The notes: generated from the sequence alone by a model not told the origin. 64,000 bases of DNA from Nocardia speluncae NBRC 108251 (GCF_001613245.1 NZ_BDBZ01000003.1:1-64000), one strand, 5' to 3'. Numbered from the stretch's first letter, positions 52,104 through 60,672 are shown. Translations and numbers: made by a program.

Positions 52104-52670
52104 TCAGAGACCTGGCCCGACCGCGTAAACGGTTGGGCCGCCGATCTCGATCCGGTAGATCGCAAGCATCGGCATAGCCTGTTGAAAAGCCCAGCTCACG
52201 CCAGAGCATCCGAGCCCGATCAGCGCTCGTGCGATGAACGTGCCGTGGCTGCCCACGATGGCGGGTCGCCTCTGAAGACCGGCAACGATATCGGTCAGGG
52301 TGTGCACCGCCCGCTCGGTCGGTTCGCACAGACTTTCGGCACCCGGGCGCGCCCACTGCGGGTGGGCCCAGCTCTGCGCATAATGGCGCACATAATCGGG
52401 AGTTGGTTCGATTCCCGAATTCCACTCTCGTAGCCGCGGGTCGGTGTGGATCGGTAGGTTCCATTGCCGGGCAGCAGGTTCGAGGGTTTGGACCGCGCGC
52501 AGGTCAGGGCTCGATACGATCGCGCTGGGGTCGAGATCGGCGAGGAAATCAGCGAGCTGGTTCGCTTGGGCCCTGCCTGTCTCGGTCAGCGGCCGCTGAT
52601 ACTCGTTGGGTCCATTCAGCGTGGGCGGGACGGACCGAGCGCGCCGCACCAGGAAGATCGAGGACCTCAT
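52104..52670 (-). CDS. Histidine-phosphatase family protein with altered RHG motif
   Basis: A 188-residue protein of the phosphoglycerate-mutase-like fold: RPLTETGRAQANQLADFL, AIVSSPDLRAVQTLEPAA, DPRLREWNSG and IVGSHGTFIARAL with the second histidine. The N-terminal RHG is replaced: IFLVRRARSVPP has Arg where the phospho-accepting histidine should be. Without it the protein should lack ordinary phosphatase activity. Confidence 0.78.
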   Translation of the reverse strand: MRSSIFLVRRARSVPPTLNGPNEYQRPLTETGRAQANQLADFLADLDPSAIVSSPDLRAVQTLEPAARQWNLPIHTDPRLREWNSGIEPTPDYVRHYAQSWAHPQWARPGAESLCEPTERAVHTLTDIVAGLQRRPAIVGSHGTFIARALIGLGCSGVSWAFQQAMPMLAIYRIEIGGPTVYAVGPGL

Positions 52671-52760
52671 AGGTGAAATGTTGCAGCATTCTGCGTGCGG
52701 CGTATAAGTCGAGCGCTCCGTCGAATCTCACCCTTGGCGCTCGTTGCAGGCCGCCGACAC

Positions 52761-52880
52761 TGTCCAGCAACTGATGCATTCTTGAACGCTTTTGCTGACC
52801 ATCATCGCTGGTCGGTGATAATTAGAGCGTGGGCATGTTCAGAAATGCACCTTTGATGAACAGGTGCGATCCTGGGCACC
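52761..52880. repeat. Repeat A, copy 4 (full length)
   Basis: TGTCCAGCAACTGATGCATT, core from 52801 (ATCATCGCTGGTCGGTGATA) and CTTTGATGAACAG at 52851, with exactly the spacing of copy 1. It lies in the gap 52671-53038 in front of the NACHT gene; the remainder of that gap holds no gene. Confidence 0.75.
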
Positions 52881-53038
52881 CGGGGCTCCGGCGGCCAGGG
52901 GCGCAGTAGACCAGGACGGGGCAGGCCCCGGGGGAACTTCGACGGCGGACAGCGCTTTCGGCGTCAGCGGACAGTCCCCACGACGAGTCCGGCCGACATC
53001 GGAATCTGTTTGGTGGCAGTCTGTTCCGTGTGGGTGAT

Positions 53039-55141
53039 ATGAGTGGCGGCATCTTCCGTCTGCTGGGGGCGCTGGCCAATCCGCTGATGGTGCTGTATCG
53101 GTGGTGGCGGCCGGTGACGGACAGGGCGTCGATCGCGATCCTGTCCGATGAGTTGAGTGCCGCAGTACAGCGGAGTGAGAAGCGTTTGCAACAAGAATTG
53201 CGGGCGATTGCTCACGAGTTCATGCCGGTCGAGTTCACCACTACGGCCCGGCGGTCCCGGGGTGCAGGGCCGGTCAAGGTAAAGCACATCGCTACCTTCC
53301 TCGAACAGCTGGGACATCCGGACCTCCACCGGCAACGTGTTGTCGTGCTCGGTGCCCCAGGAAGCGGAAAGACGGTGGCCGCGACGTATTTGGTGCTGGG
53401 TTTGCTGAAAACTCGGCAGGAGCTCGATGACTCGCCCCGCGCGAACGAACCGGTCCCAGTGCGTATCAATGCCGCGGGATGGGATGGGCAGCAGGACTTC
53501 ACTCGCTGGTTGATCGTCCGGCTCGGCTATGACTACCAGGTACGTCCCAACGTGGCCCGAGAGGTGGTGGAACGCGGACTGATCCTGCCCGTGATCGACG
53601 GCCTCGACGAAATGGACACCGACAGTGCAGGAACCCGGGCTTGCGCGTTGCTGGACCGGCTCAACCGAGCCCCGTGGCGTGGCCGTCCGGTCATCGTGAT
53701 GTGCCGCACCACCGAATTTACCGAACTCACCCGCCAGCGCGGCGACAACGGCCTCCACGGTGGCACTACCCTCACCCTGCAACCACTGGCCGTTGGCACG
53801 GTCACCGAATATCTCAAGGCGCAGCGAGGCGAGACCAGTCCCAGCGGCCCCGGCCATCCTGGCTGGACACAGGTCATCACCCACATCACCGACCATCCCG
53901 ATGGGACCTTGGCCACCTGTGTGCACAACCCGTGGATGCTCGGACTCACCGCCTCTACCCTGGGCCGCACACCCCATATCGCAGAACAACTGATCTCCTG
54001 CTCCACCGAAACCGCTGTCCGTGACCTGCTGTTCGCCGCTCAGATCCCCGCCGCTGTCGCCGCCACCGACGAGGGCGACGAAACATATCGCGACTACACC
54101 GCCGCCAACGTCGAGAAGTGGATGCGTTCACTGGCGGTCTGCCTGCAGCGACGCCGCGACGGCGGACGCAACGGCACCGCGATACGACTCGACGAGATAT
54201 GGGAGATCGCCGGCACTCACCGCATCCGCATCCTTCACGCGCTCATACTCGCAGTCATCTTCGGTGCCGCGGTCGGAGTCGGGTCTGGGGTCGTGTTCGT
54301 GGCCATGGTCGGAGTCGGAGCTGGGGTCGTATTCGGGGCCATAGTCGGAGTCGCGGTCGGGCTCATCCGGTTTCCCCTGCCTCAACGGATGGTATGGAAT
54401 GCGCCTGGGCCCTCCCGGTGGAGACGCGGGATCAAGGCCGGGGCATTGGCCGGGTCCCTAGTCGGGGTCGTGTTCGGGGCCGCAGCCATGGTCGTACTCG
54501 TCGTCGAGGATGTGATCGGGACCGCAATCGAGGTCGGGCTCAATGTCGGCGACGCTGTCGGGGAGGACAGGTTGCACTTAGTCGTGTTCGATGCTCTGAT
54601 CCTGGCCGGAGTCGCGTTCGTGATCTTGATCGGGGTCGTGACCGGGGTCGTGGTCGGACTCCAGGTGGATCCGAACCAGGAACTAGCTCTTGTAACTGAC
54701 GAGCGGCGGATCATTCACGACAACATCCAAGCCACGGCAGGTATGACCGTCGTTGTCTGGCTCGTTTCCGGGATGGCGGGAGGTCTCGGGTTCGGGCTTC
54801 TGGGCGGTTTCGAGGACACCCGAATCAATGTCGCTATAGTAACTACTTACCTGCTCATACCCGGTAGTGCAGTCGGAGCCATGACCGGAGCTGTAGCCGG
54901 GCTCGCGGCCGAGCGGTTCGGCCTCGCGACACTCGTTTTCCGATTCACGAAGGTGATGCCCAGCCATCCCGCCGTATTTCTCGACTGGGCTCGCCGCAGC
55001 GGCCTGCTCCGCGTGAACGGCACCGCCTATCAGTTCCGCCACGACACCTACCAGCAATGGATCCAGCAACCACGTTCCAGCGTTCCAGGCCAATCCCTGC
55101 TCACCGGCCATAACGAGCAAGTGGAGGAGCCGGTGTCGTAA
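53039..55141 (+). CDS. NACHT NTPase with Gly/Val-rich transmembrane domain
   Basis: A 700-residue STAND-type protein, probably a conflict or defence sensor. The N-terminus has a hydrophobic patch and a helix (SIAILSDELSAAVQRSEKRL). The NACHT domain has Walker A VVLGAPGSGKTVAAT (about 102-116), Walker B LILPVIDGLDEMD (about 185) and sensor VIVMCRTTEF. From about 370 follow five or six hydrophobic segments with glycine-zipper spacing (VGVGSGVVFVAMVGVGAGVV). The end, FLDWARRSGLLRVNGTAYQFRHDTYQQW, is the winged-helix-like closure common in actinobacterial NACHT proteins. ATG at 53039 or GTG at 53030. Confidence 0.85.
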   Translation: MSGGIFRLLGALANPLMVLYRWWRPVTDRASIAILSDELSAAVQRSEKRLQQELRAIAHEFMPVEFTTTARRSRGAGPVKVKHIATFLEQLGHPDLHRQRVVVLGAPGSGKTVAATYLVLGLLKTRQELDDSPRANEPVPVRINAAGWDGQQDFTRWLIVRLGYDYQVRPNVAREVVERGLILPVIDGLDEMDTDSAGTRACALLDRLNRAPWRGRPVIVMCRTTEFTELTRQRGDNGLHGGTTLTLQPLAVGTVTEYLKAQRGETSPSGPGHPGWTQVITHITDHPDGTLATCVHNPWMLGLTASTLGRTPHIAEQLISCSTETAVRDLLFAAQIPAAVAATDEGDETYRDYTAANVEKWMRSLAVCLQRRRDGGRNGTAIRLDEIWEIAGTHRIRILHALILAVIFGAAVGVGSGVVFVAMVGVGAGVVFGAIVGVAVGLIRFPLPQRMVWNAPGPSRWRRGIKAGALAGSLVGVVFGAAAMVVLVVEDVIGTAIEVGLNVGDAVGEDRLHLVVFDALILAGVAFVILIGVVTGVVVGLQVDPNQELALVTDERRIIHDNIQATAGMTVVVWLVSGMAGGLGFGLLGGFEDTRINVAIVTTYLLIPGSAVGAMTGAVAGLAAERFGLATLVFRFTKVMPSHPAVFLDWARRSGLLRVNGTAYQFRHDTYQQWIQQPRSSVPGQSLLTGHNEQVEEPVS

Positions 55142-55160
55142 AGCGATCGTTTTACGACAC
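55133..55160. terminator. 28-base hairpin at the end of the NACHT gene
   Basis: Ten-base arms GTGTCGTAAA and TTTACGACAC, with CGATCG in the middle, form a nearly perfect 28-base palindrome. It overlaps the NACHT stop codon and the stop of the minus-strand relic, so it is placed as a bidirectional terminator for convergent genes. Confidence 0.6.
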
Positions 55161-55546
55161 TGCCGTTACCGTGCCCAGCGGCGCCTCACCGGCCGCTACC
55201 CAGCGCCACTTTTCGCCGAGCTCATCCCAGTCGGCATCCATCTTTTTGTTGAGCTCTCCGTCGCCATCGGGCTTAAAATCGAACCTCTAGCGCTTCCCAC
55301 GGTCGCTCATGGCGTTTATCTGCTTCCAAAGCGTGTTGGCGATATCGGCGTACAGATCCGGATCGAGCTCGGTGTTGAACGCGATAGCGAGATTCTTCGT
55401 CACTGCGGCAACGCCTTTCGTGGTTGAGAGCGAGGTCACGGGGATGATCCGCAGCTGTGCAGACTGCGGTGCAGGTCCGCAGCTAGCAGGCAGGGCATTG
55501 GAAACCTTGGTTACGGCAGGAGGGGGCCAACGCCCCCGATTCTCGC
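55152..55546 (-). pseudogene. Decayed gene fragment with internal stop
   Basis: The minus strand reads a coding-like frame: AVTKVSNALPASCGPAP, LRIIPVTSLSTTKGVAAVTK, AIAFNTELDPDLYADIANTL, MSDRGKR, an in-frame TAG, then FDFKPDGDGELNKKMDADW and WRWVAAGEAPLGTVTAVS with TAA. No plausible start remains and an in-frame stop lies upstream. I do not recognise the family. Confidence 0.45.
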
Positions 55547-56133
55547 GGTAAACCCGCTACCGCAGATAATTCGCGGAGTCGGCACCACCTGGCGGAAACG
55601 TTTGCCCAGGTCGGCACAAGTTCCATAGCGCCGGATCCTGTTTGTATGTGCACTCCAGTGCCGATACCCCCAGCTCGCCGAGGCTCGCCGGGACATCACA
55701 ATATTAGCGCCGGATCCCGGCCGGGCTATACCACTACCCCCGGTTACGGCATCTGACGGCCAGTCCGGTGGCTGCCGCCGAGTTCTGCCCTGGCGCTTTC
55801 GGGATGACCGATCACCATGTGGAGTTCGACGGGTTCGACAACGAAAACACCATGACGGGCTGGAACTTGATCGTCACCGTCGACTCCGGCGCGAGGTTGG
55901 ACGACGGGCTGCCGGGTTGTCCAGCGGAAGTTGCCGAGTGCATGCTACGGACGGTCGGAGCGTAGTCGCTGAGCTCACTGGACCAGATGGCCTCACCTTC
56001 TCCGTCGAGAGGCCCTCTCGCTTTCCCTGATGGTCCAGAGTTCCTGGGACCGAGCCGACGGCTGTGCCCGGCAATCCAGCTGCCAGGCCGCCCAATCTCA
56101 GACTCAGCCGTGAACTGCCCGCTGACCGGGCGT
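55547..56133. other. Gap between conflict genes; one weak ORF
   Basis: The only frame of note is 55768-55965 (plus), 65 residues, MAAAEFCPGAFGMTDHHVEF, without a ribosome-binding site or family. Base composition is less GC-biased than in core genes. I see no other feature. Confidence 0.3.
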
Positions 56134-57342
56134 TTACGCGGACAGGTCGAATTCTTTCAATTGCAGCGTCTCGTCATAGCTTCCCGTGACTCGGATTTGC
56201 CGACCGTCGGGAGTAAAGGACACCGAGGCTGTCGTGTCGCCGGTGAGGCCTGTGGCAATCTGCTGAATTAGACGGTGGGATGCAGGATCCCACACATCGA
56301 CCGCTCCGGCACCCACTGCGGCTAGCCGAGTACCGTCTGGACCGAAGGCAATCGCCGACAACCGGATCTGCTCCGAGAGCAACGGTTCGCCGATTGGTCT
56401 TCTCGACCTCACATCCCAGAGCTGAATGGTGTCGTCAGCAGACAGGGTTGCCAGAGTTCGTCCGTTGGGGCTGTAGGACAGCGACCAAATCGCATCCGTG
56501 TGATCCACAAGATCATATGCTCTTTCGAGAGTGGCGACGTCCCAGACTCGGACGAGTCCGTCAACGGAGGCGGATGCCACAGTCGTGCCATCTGGGCTGA
56601 AAGCCAGAGAGGTCAACTCGCTGGGATACGGAGCGTCGTCCAGCATTCTTATTGTTTGCGCATCCCATAGCTGCAATCCCTCAGCGGTGGAAATCGCGAT
56701 TATCCTCCCATCAGGGCTCAGGGCCACCGCGCCCACAGAACGGGCACCGGTGCTGATGATGTAGCTTGCTTCGTGCCCGCCCATGTCCCAGAGCCGGGCC
56801 CTGCCCTCAGGGCCGATACCAACAACCAACCCGTGGCCAAACGCTGCGTGCGTCGTCTCCGCGGCGGGCCCCAGGGCGACCGCCTTCGGCATCTGGGCCT
56901 GGCTCGACAGCAGCAGGAGAATGGCAGCAACCGTAATTGCTGTGACGGCAGCGCCCCCCGCGGCGAGGACTCCTACCCCTCTGCCGAACGCGGATCCCAT
57001 CGTCGACCAGATCTTCCCGGCAATGGCCCATACGCATTGCCGAGTAGTCCAACCGCCGTGTGAAGTCCTGGTGAAGTCTTGAGCTACTGCCTGCCCCGGC
57101 CTGAGCATGCGCAGCCGAGTCCGCCATGTCAGGGCCTGGTCCTCGGTGGTCACCAAGCCGCCGCCACTGCGGTATTCATCGGCGGAATACAATCCAGGTG
57201 TGAACGCCGGGGTGGAGCCGGCCAATGCCGACAAATACCGGTGGGCCCCACCATCTTGAGGCTCCTTACCCGCAGCGATGAACGCAGGGGTGGTGCCGGA
57301 CAGAGCCGAGAGATACCGGCGGAGACAGCGGTGGCGGCTCAT
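56134..57342 (-). CDS. Membrane-anchored WD40-repeat protein
   Basis: A 402-residue protein. The N-terminus carries two copies of a 14-residue motif, RYLSALSGTTPAF (9-21) and RYLSALAGSTPAF (35-47). A single helix follows near 125-147 (VLAAGGAAVTAITVAAILLLL), then a WD40 propeller of six recognisable blades ending RLWD, LQLWD, VRVWD, IQLWD, VDVWD and LQLKEFD. The topology places the propeller on one face of the membrane and the motifs on the other. It overlaps the upstream membrane-protein gene (ATGA) and converges on the NACHT side, so I suspect a common conflict system. Confidence 0.82.
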   Translation of the reverse strand: MSRHRCLRRYLSALSGTTPAFIAAGKEPQDGGAHRYLSALAGSTPAFTPGLYSADEYRSGGGLVTTEDQALTWRTRLRMLRPGQAVAQDFTRTSHGGWTTRQCVWAIAGKIWSTMGSAFGRGVGVLAAGGAAVTAITVAAILLLLSSQAQMPKAVALGPAAETTHAAFGHGLVVGIGPEGRARLWDMGGHEASYIISTGARSVGAVALSPDGRIIAISTAEGLQLWDAQTIRMLDDAPYPSELTSLAFSPDGTTVASASVDGLVRVWDVATLERAYDLVDHTDAIWSLSYSPNGRTLATLSADDTIQLWDVRSRRPIGEPLLSEQIRLSAIAFGPDGTRLAAVGAGAVDVWDPASHRLIQQIATGLTGDTTASVSFTPDGRQIRVTGSYDETLQLKEFDLSA

Positions 57343-57806
57343 GATTCCGGCCCTTTGACCTGATCGGCGTCTCCGGGCAGCACCGACTGGACATAGGTGC
57401 TGAGCTTTTTCACCACTACCGGAGTTGCTGTACCGATTACGAATGCCACCAGCACGTTCCCCGCAATCACATCACTGCCGACCACCGCTGCCGCCGTTGC
57501 CGCCCCCACTCCGAGCTGGGTCAGCACCGCCGCAGCGTATGGTCCGCCGCCAGGACCATACGGGCACGTCCATGGCCATCCCTTGACTCTGGTGGTGGCC
57601 TCAACAAATATCAAGCCGCAGTTCACGGCTGCGCCGATGCAACCCCATACGGCATACAGCCACATAGTGTCACTATAGGCCGCGGTCGGCGACCCTTCAG
57701 CGCCAAACAGGAAAAATACCAACATGTTTGACCGAACTGCCGAAAGTGCATCGTTGCCGCCCGCGGCAAAGGCCCTCATCGCGCCAAGTTCTCGCCGTCT
57801 CAACAC
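57339..57806 (-). CDS. Small four-helix membrane protein, partner of WD40 protein
   Basis: A 155-residue protein with hydrophobic segments LVFFLFGAEG, LYAVWGCIGAAVNCGLIFV, AAAVLTQLGVGAATAAAVVG and VLVAFVIGTATPVVV. No family recognised. The start is unsure (GTG 57806, ATG 57779 or ATG 57725), none with a good ribosome-binding site. Its stop overlaps the WD40 start, so both are made together. Confidence 0.6.
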   Translation of the reverse strand: MLRRRELGAMRAFAAGGNDALSAVRSNMLVFFLFGAEGSPTAAYSDTMWLYAVWGCIGAAVNCGLIFVEATTRVKGWPWTCPYGPGGGPYAAAVLTQLGVGAATAAAVVGSDVIAGNVLVAFVIGTATPVVVKKLSTYVQSVLPGDADQVKGPES

Positions 57807-57955
57807 CTGGCTTGCCCAGCTCAGTACAACCCTGCCGCGCCGCCCGCTTAGCGTGACTTTCCTCCCGGCTGAGCCTCACGCCCTGAGACCGGCCTGGAGC
57901 AAGGGGGCGGGCGTGTTCACAAATAGGTGATTGTTTGACGAAATTGACCCCGATA

Positions 57956-57978
57956 ATCATCGTTTCACAGCGATAATT
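57956..57978. repeat. Repeat A, copy 5 (core only, diverged)
   Basis: ATCATCGTTTCACAGCGATA plus ATT: the 23-base core with three to six changes, eight bases from the end of the IS30 relic. Confidence 0.4.
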
Positions 57979-57985
57979 GCCACAT

Positions 57986-58258
57986 TCACTGTTCAGGGAT
58001 GCATGGCGATCTCAAAGAGTCAGTGCATGAGCATCCCATGGCCAGACCCCGCGAGATCTCCTCGCGCTCGGTGAGTGTCAAATGCCGATTTTGCAGAGCT
58101 CGGGGTGGTCTTCGGACTCCTCCGGTCTGCGCCAGGAACCGGCGCACGTGCTGCAGCGGAATCTCTAGCGACCGCGACATCGAACTGAGCGACTCACCTG
58201 CACACCACCGTCTCCACAACTCATCCTGACCAGCAGGTGACAACCCGTAATCCAGCAC
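57986..58258 (-). mobile_element. IS30-family transposase N-terminal relic
   Basis: From GTG 58258 the frame reads VLDYGLSPAGQDELWRRW, then SMSRSLEIPLQHVRRFLAQT and LTLTEREEISRGLAMG, the start of an IS30 transposase including the opening of its helix-turn-helix (LTEREEISRGLAxG). It then loses similarity (CSCTDSLRS) and stops; the DDE catalytic domain is missing. No intact terminal inverted repeats are apparent. Confidence 0.65.
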
Positions 58259-58317
58259 CGAACCCTCCACGCCGACATGATTATCCACGCGTTGATGCAC
58301 TAACCGATTGAGCCCAA

Positions 58318-58375
58318 GATCGTTTCTTGAACAGTCGGGCCGAAACGGACCCCGGCGGACGAACGCCCAGGTCAG
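58318..58375. repeat. Repeat B, copy 3
   Basis: GATCGTTTCTTGAACAGTC, GGGCCGAAACGGACCCCGGC and GAACGCCCAGGTCAGCG. It lies directly upstream of the HxlR relic and resembles copies at 42172 and 44611. Confidence 0.65.
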
Positions 58376-58410
58376 CGAAAGCGGGGCCCGTTCAAACAAA
58401 CGTCTCGTGC

Positions 58411-58603
58411 GGCGGCGTATGGGCAAGTGTTCGTTCGAGCATGTTGTGGAGCCGGCTCCAGCAGCTCCAGGCAGCCGGTCTACCTGGAGAAGCACGGCTC
58501 GAAAGGCTCCTACGAACTGACCATCGCCGGAGTCCGTCTCGGGGAAGCCCTGCAACCGTCTGAGATCTGGATCGATCAGCCCGACGACTTCCGCTGGCCC
58601 TGA
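58411..58603 (+). pseudogene. Frameshifted paralogue of the HxlR regulator
   Basis: The sequence follows 51889-52075 almost base for base: ATGGGCAAGTGTTCGTTCGA against ATGGGCAACTGTTCGTCGAG, then CGAACTGACCATCGCCGG and CGGGGAAGCCCTGCAACCG in both, ending TTCCGCTGGCCCTGA in both. Single-base insertions break the frame at least twice, and 12 bases are missing near the end. The first third of the gene is absent. Confidence 0.8.
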
Positions 58604-58758
58604 ACCAACGCGCGAGCTCATTCGCCAGGGCCGAAGCGCAGTAGTTCATGTGCCGATGCGTGACCGCTCGCGCCGCTGGTCATGAGGGCAAGGCCGGCGA
58701 TCTTGTAGGGTTTCCGACCAACAGTCTGATGTGTGGCATGGGGGTTGCGTTGAAGCGC

Positions 58759-59958
58759 ATGAAGTTACGACGGACCGGGCTCGTATTGGCTGCTGTCCTG
58801 GCTGCCTTCACCGGTAGTGCCGGTGTGGCGCATACCGATCCGGCGGCGCCCGCTACAGCGGTGGCACTCACCCTTCCAGCTCCCACCGGGCCGCATTCAG
58901 TGGGAGTCACCGAAGTACATCTGATCGATTCCGGCCGAACTGATCCGTGGCATCCGGATCAGCGCCGGGAGTTGATGGTCGAAGTTTGGTACCCCGCCAC
59001 CGTGGACCGCGGGGCGACGGCGGCACCGTGGATGCCGCCCGGCGGCCGACAGGCGCAGAACACCTATCTCGACGAACTCGGCGCGCCGCCGGGAAGCTGG
59101 GCTCTGGCGCCCAGCCACAGCCACCAGGACGCACCCGCCCTGCCCGATCACGGCCGGTTTCCGGTCGTGCTGAATTCCCCGGGGATGACCGACACCACCG
59201 GTTGGAGCACCGCCCAAGCCGAGGACCTCGCCAGCCACGGCTACGCGGTGGTGGCCATCAACCACACCCACGAAGCGTTCTCCGTCCACTTCCCCGACGG
59301 ACGGGAAACAGTGACCGAGGTGCCGCTGGACTCTCCGCAGGAAGTGCTGCGCGACCTGCTGCTGCCGACCCGGGTAGCCGATGCCCGGTTCGTACTGGAC
59401 CGGCTCGCCGAGATCGCCGGCGGGCCTGACCCGCAACAGGTGCTTCCGCCTGCCCTGGCCGCGCACCTGGATCTGTCGAAGGTCGGAATGTTCGGCCATT
59501 CACTCGGTGGATCGACCACCGCCCAAGCGATCCACGACGACCCCAGGATCCGCGCCGGAGTCAACCTCGATGGCCCGATCCTCGGCTCGGTCGCTACCGA
59601 CGGGCTCGACCGCCCGCTGCTGATGCTGGCCAGCGGCAACTATCCGTGGTCCGAGGATCCGGGCTGGCAGCCGGGTTGGCCGAACAACACCGGGCTGAAG
59701 GTCCCGCTGCGGGTGGAAGGCACCGAGCACATGTCCTTCTGTGACCAGCAAGTGATCCTGCCGCAACTCGCCGCGGCCGGCCTCATACCCGCGGGCACCA
59801 CGACCCGGACCGTGGGCAGTATCGACCCGATCCGCTCGATCGATCTGCAACGCGACTACCTGCGTGCCTACTTCGACGCCGTATTCGGGCGAATCGGAAC
59901 AGGCATCATCGAAACCATCACAAGCCTGGCTCGACCCGAAATGCTTCCCCGCCCGTGA
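58759..59958 (+). CDS. Secreted lipase / PAF-acetylhydrolase-like
   Basis: A 399-residue alpha/beta hydrolase. The start MKLRRTGLVLAAVLAAFTGS with cleavage near GVAHTDPA is a Sec signal peptide. The mature part has VEVWYPAT, the nucleophile in VGMFGHSLGGSTTAQAI, the acid region VNLDGPI and histidine in EGTEHMSFCD, as in PAF-acetylhydrolase isoform II-like lipases. ATG 58759 suits the signal peptide; ATG 58738 is possible. Confidence 0.85.
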   Translation: MKLRRTGLVLAAVLAAFTGSAGVAHTDPAAPATAVALTLPAPTGPHSVGVTEVHLIDSGRTDPWHPDQRRELMVEVWYPATVDRGATAAPWMPPGGRQAQNTYLDELGAPPGSWALAPSHSHQDAPALPDHGRFPVVLNSPGMTDTTGWSTAQAEDLASHGYAVVAINHTHEAFSVHFPDGRETVTEVPLDSPQEVLRDLLLPTRVADARFVLDRLAEIAGGPDPQQVLPPALAAHLDLSKVGMFGHSLGGSTTAQAIHDDPRIRAGVNLDGPILGSVATDGLDRPLLMLASGNYPWSEDPGWQPGWPNNTGLKVPLRVEGTEHMSFCDQQVILPQLAAAGLIPAGTTTRTVGSIDPIRSIDLQRDYLRAYFDAVFGRIGTGIIETITSLARPEMLPRP

Positions 59959-60027
59959 CCTGATCGGTCGCGCAGCGAACTGCACTCGCATCAGGTGGTC
60001 CGGCCGAACGTTGAGGTTGGAGGGTGC

Positions 60028-60657
60028 CTATTCGTACCTCTGGGTCAGCAGTCGAGCCAGCCGTGGTTTGCCCGGCCCGCTCAGATCGTCAAGGGCTGCC
60101 GGCCGTCCGGCCATAGCCATCAACAGGGATTCGCCGGGGCCAGTGACGATCGGCCCGGTCCCGTGGGCCCATGCGAGATCGGATGCCTCCAAGCGCACTC
60201 CGCGTGTGCCCCATGCACCGCGGATCAGCGGCGCGTACCGGGTGAAACTCAAAGCCACGTGCAACCGCCGCGGAGGAATAGACCGCGGAAGCCCGAGCGG
60301 CCGCCGAATATCTTGCTGGTGGATCATCGCCTCCACCAGCGCCACCCGCCCGCCGAATCCAGCTGTCAATCCGATCGGCTGGAGATTCAGGCGTATGAGG
60401 CCGGCCAGCCGTTCGGGGGTGCTGCTCGAGTACTTGGCAACCCCCGTCGCATTGATCGCTTCGAGGAATTGCCCTTGGGCGAGCTGCGCGGCAGCACGCC
60501 TCGGCGTCAGCTGCCCGTACGCGAGCACATGTGCCACAACCTCGCGCACTCTCCAGGATGCACACAAGCTCGGTTGGTTCCACTCCCCTACGGACAGGGT
60601 TGCGACCAAGTCAGCGAGCTCTTCCCGCTCGTCCCTCGCCAGCGCTCTGACATCCAC
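60028..60657 (-). CDS. Mycothiol-dependent maleylpyruvate isomerase family protein
   Basis: A 209-residue DinB-fold protein: LARDEREELADLVATLSVGEWNQPSLCASWRVREVVAHVL is the MDMPI N-terminal domain, with a metal histidine in VVAHVL and further ones in AMIHQQDIRRPLGLP. Such enzymes use mycothiol, the actinobacterial thiol. Substrate unknown. It follows the frame at 60673 on the same strand. Confidence 0.87.
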   Translation of the reverse strand: MDVRALARDEREELADLVATLSVGEWNQPSLCASWRVREVVAHVLAYGQLTPRRAAAQLAQGQFLEAINATGVAKYSSSTPERLAGLIRLNLQPIGLTAGFGGRVALVEAMIHQQDIRRPLGLPRSIPPRRLHVALSFTRYAPLIRGAWGTRGVRLEASDLAWAHGTGPIVTGPGESLLMAMAGRPAALDDLSGPGKPRLARLLTQRYE

Positions 60658-60672
60658 TACCCGAGTGAAACA

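Noticed and set aside
42951..57978. CRISPR array from the repeat A copies
   Set aside because: Copies are thousands of bases apart, diverged and lack regular spacers or cas genes.
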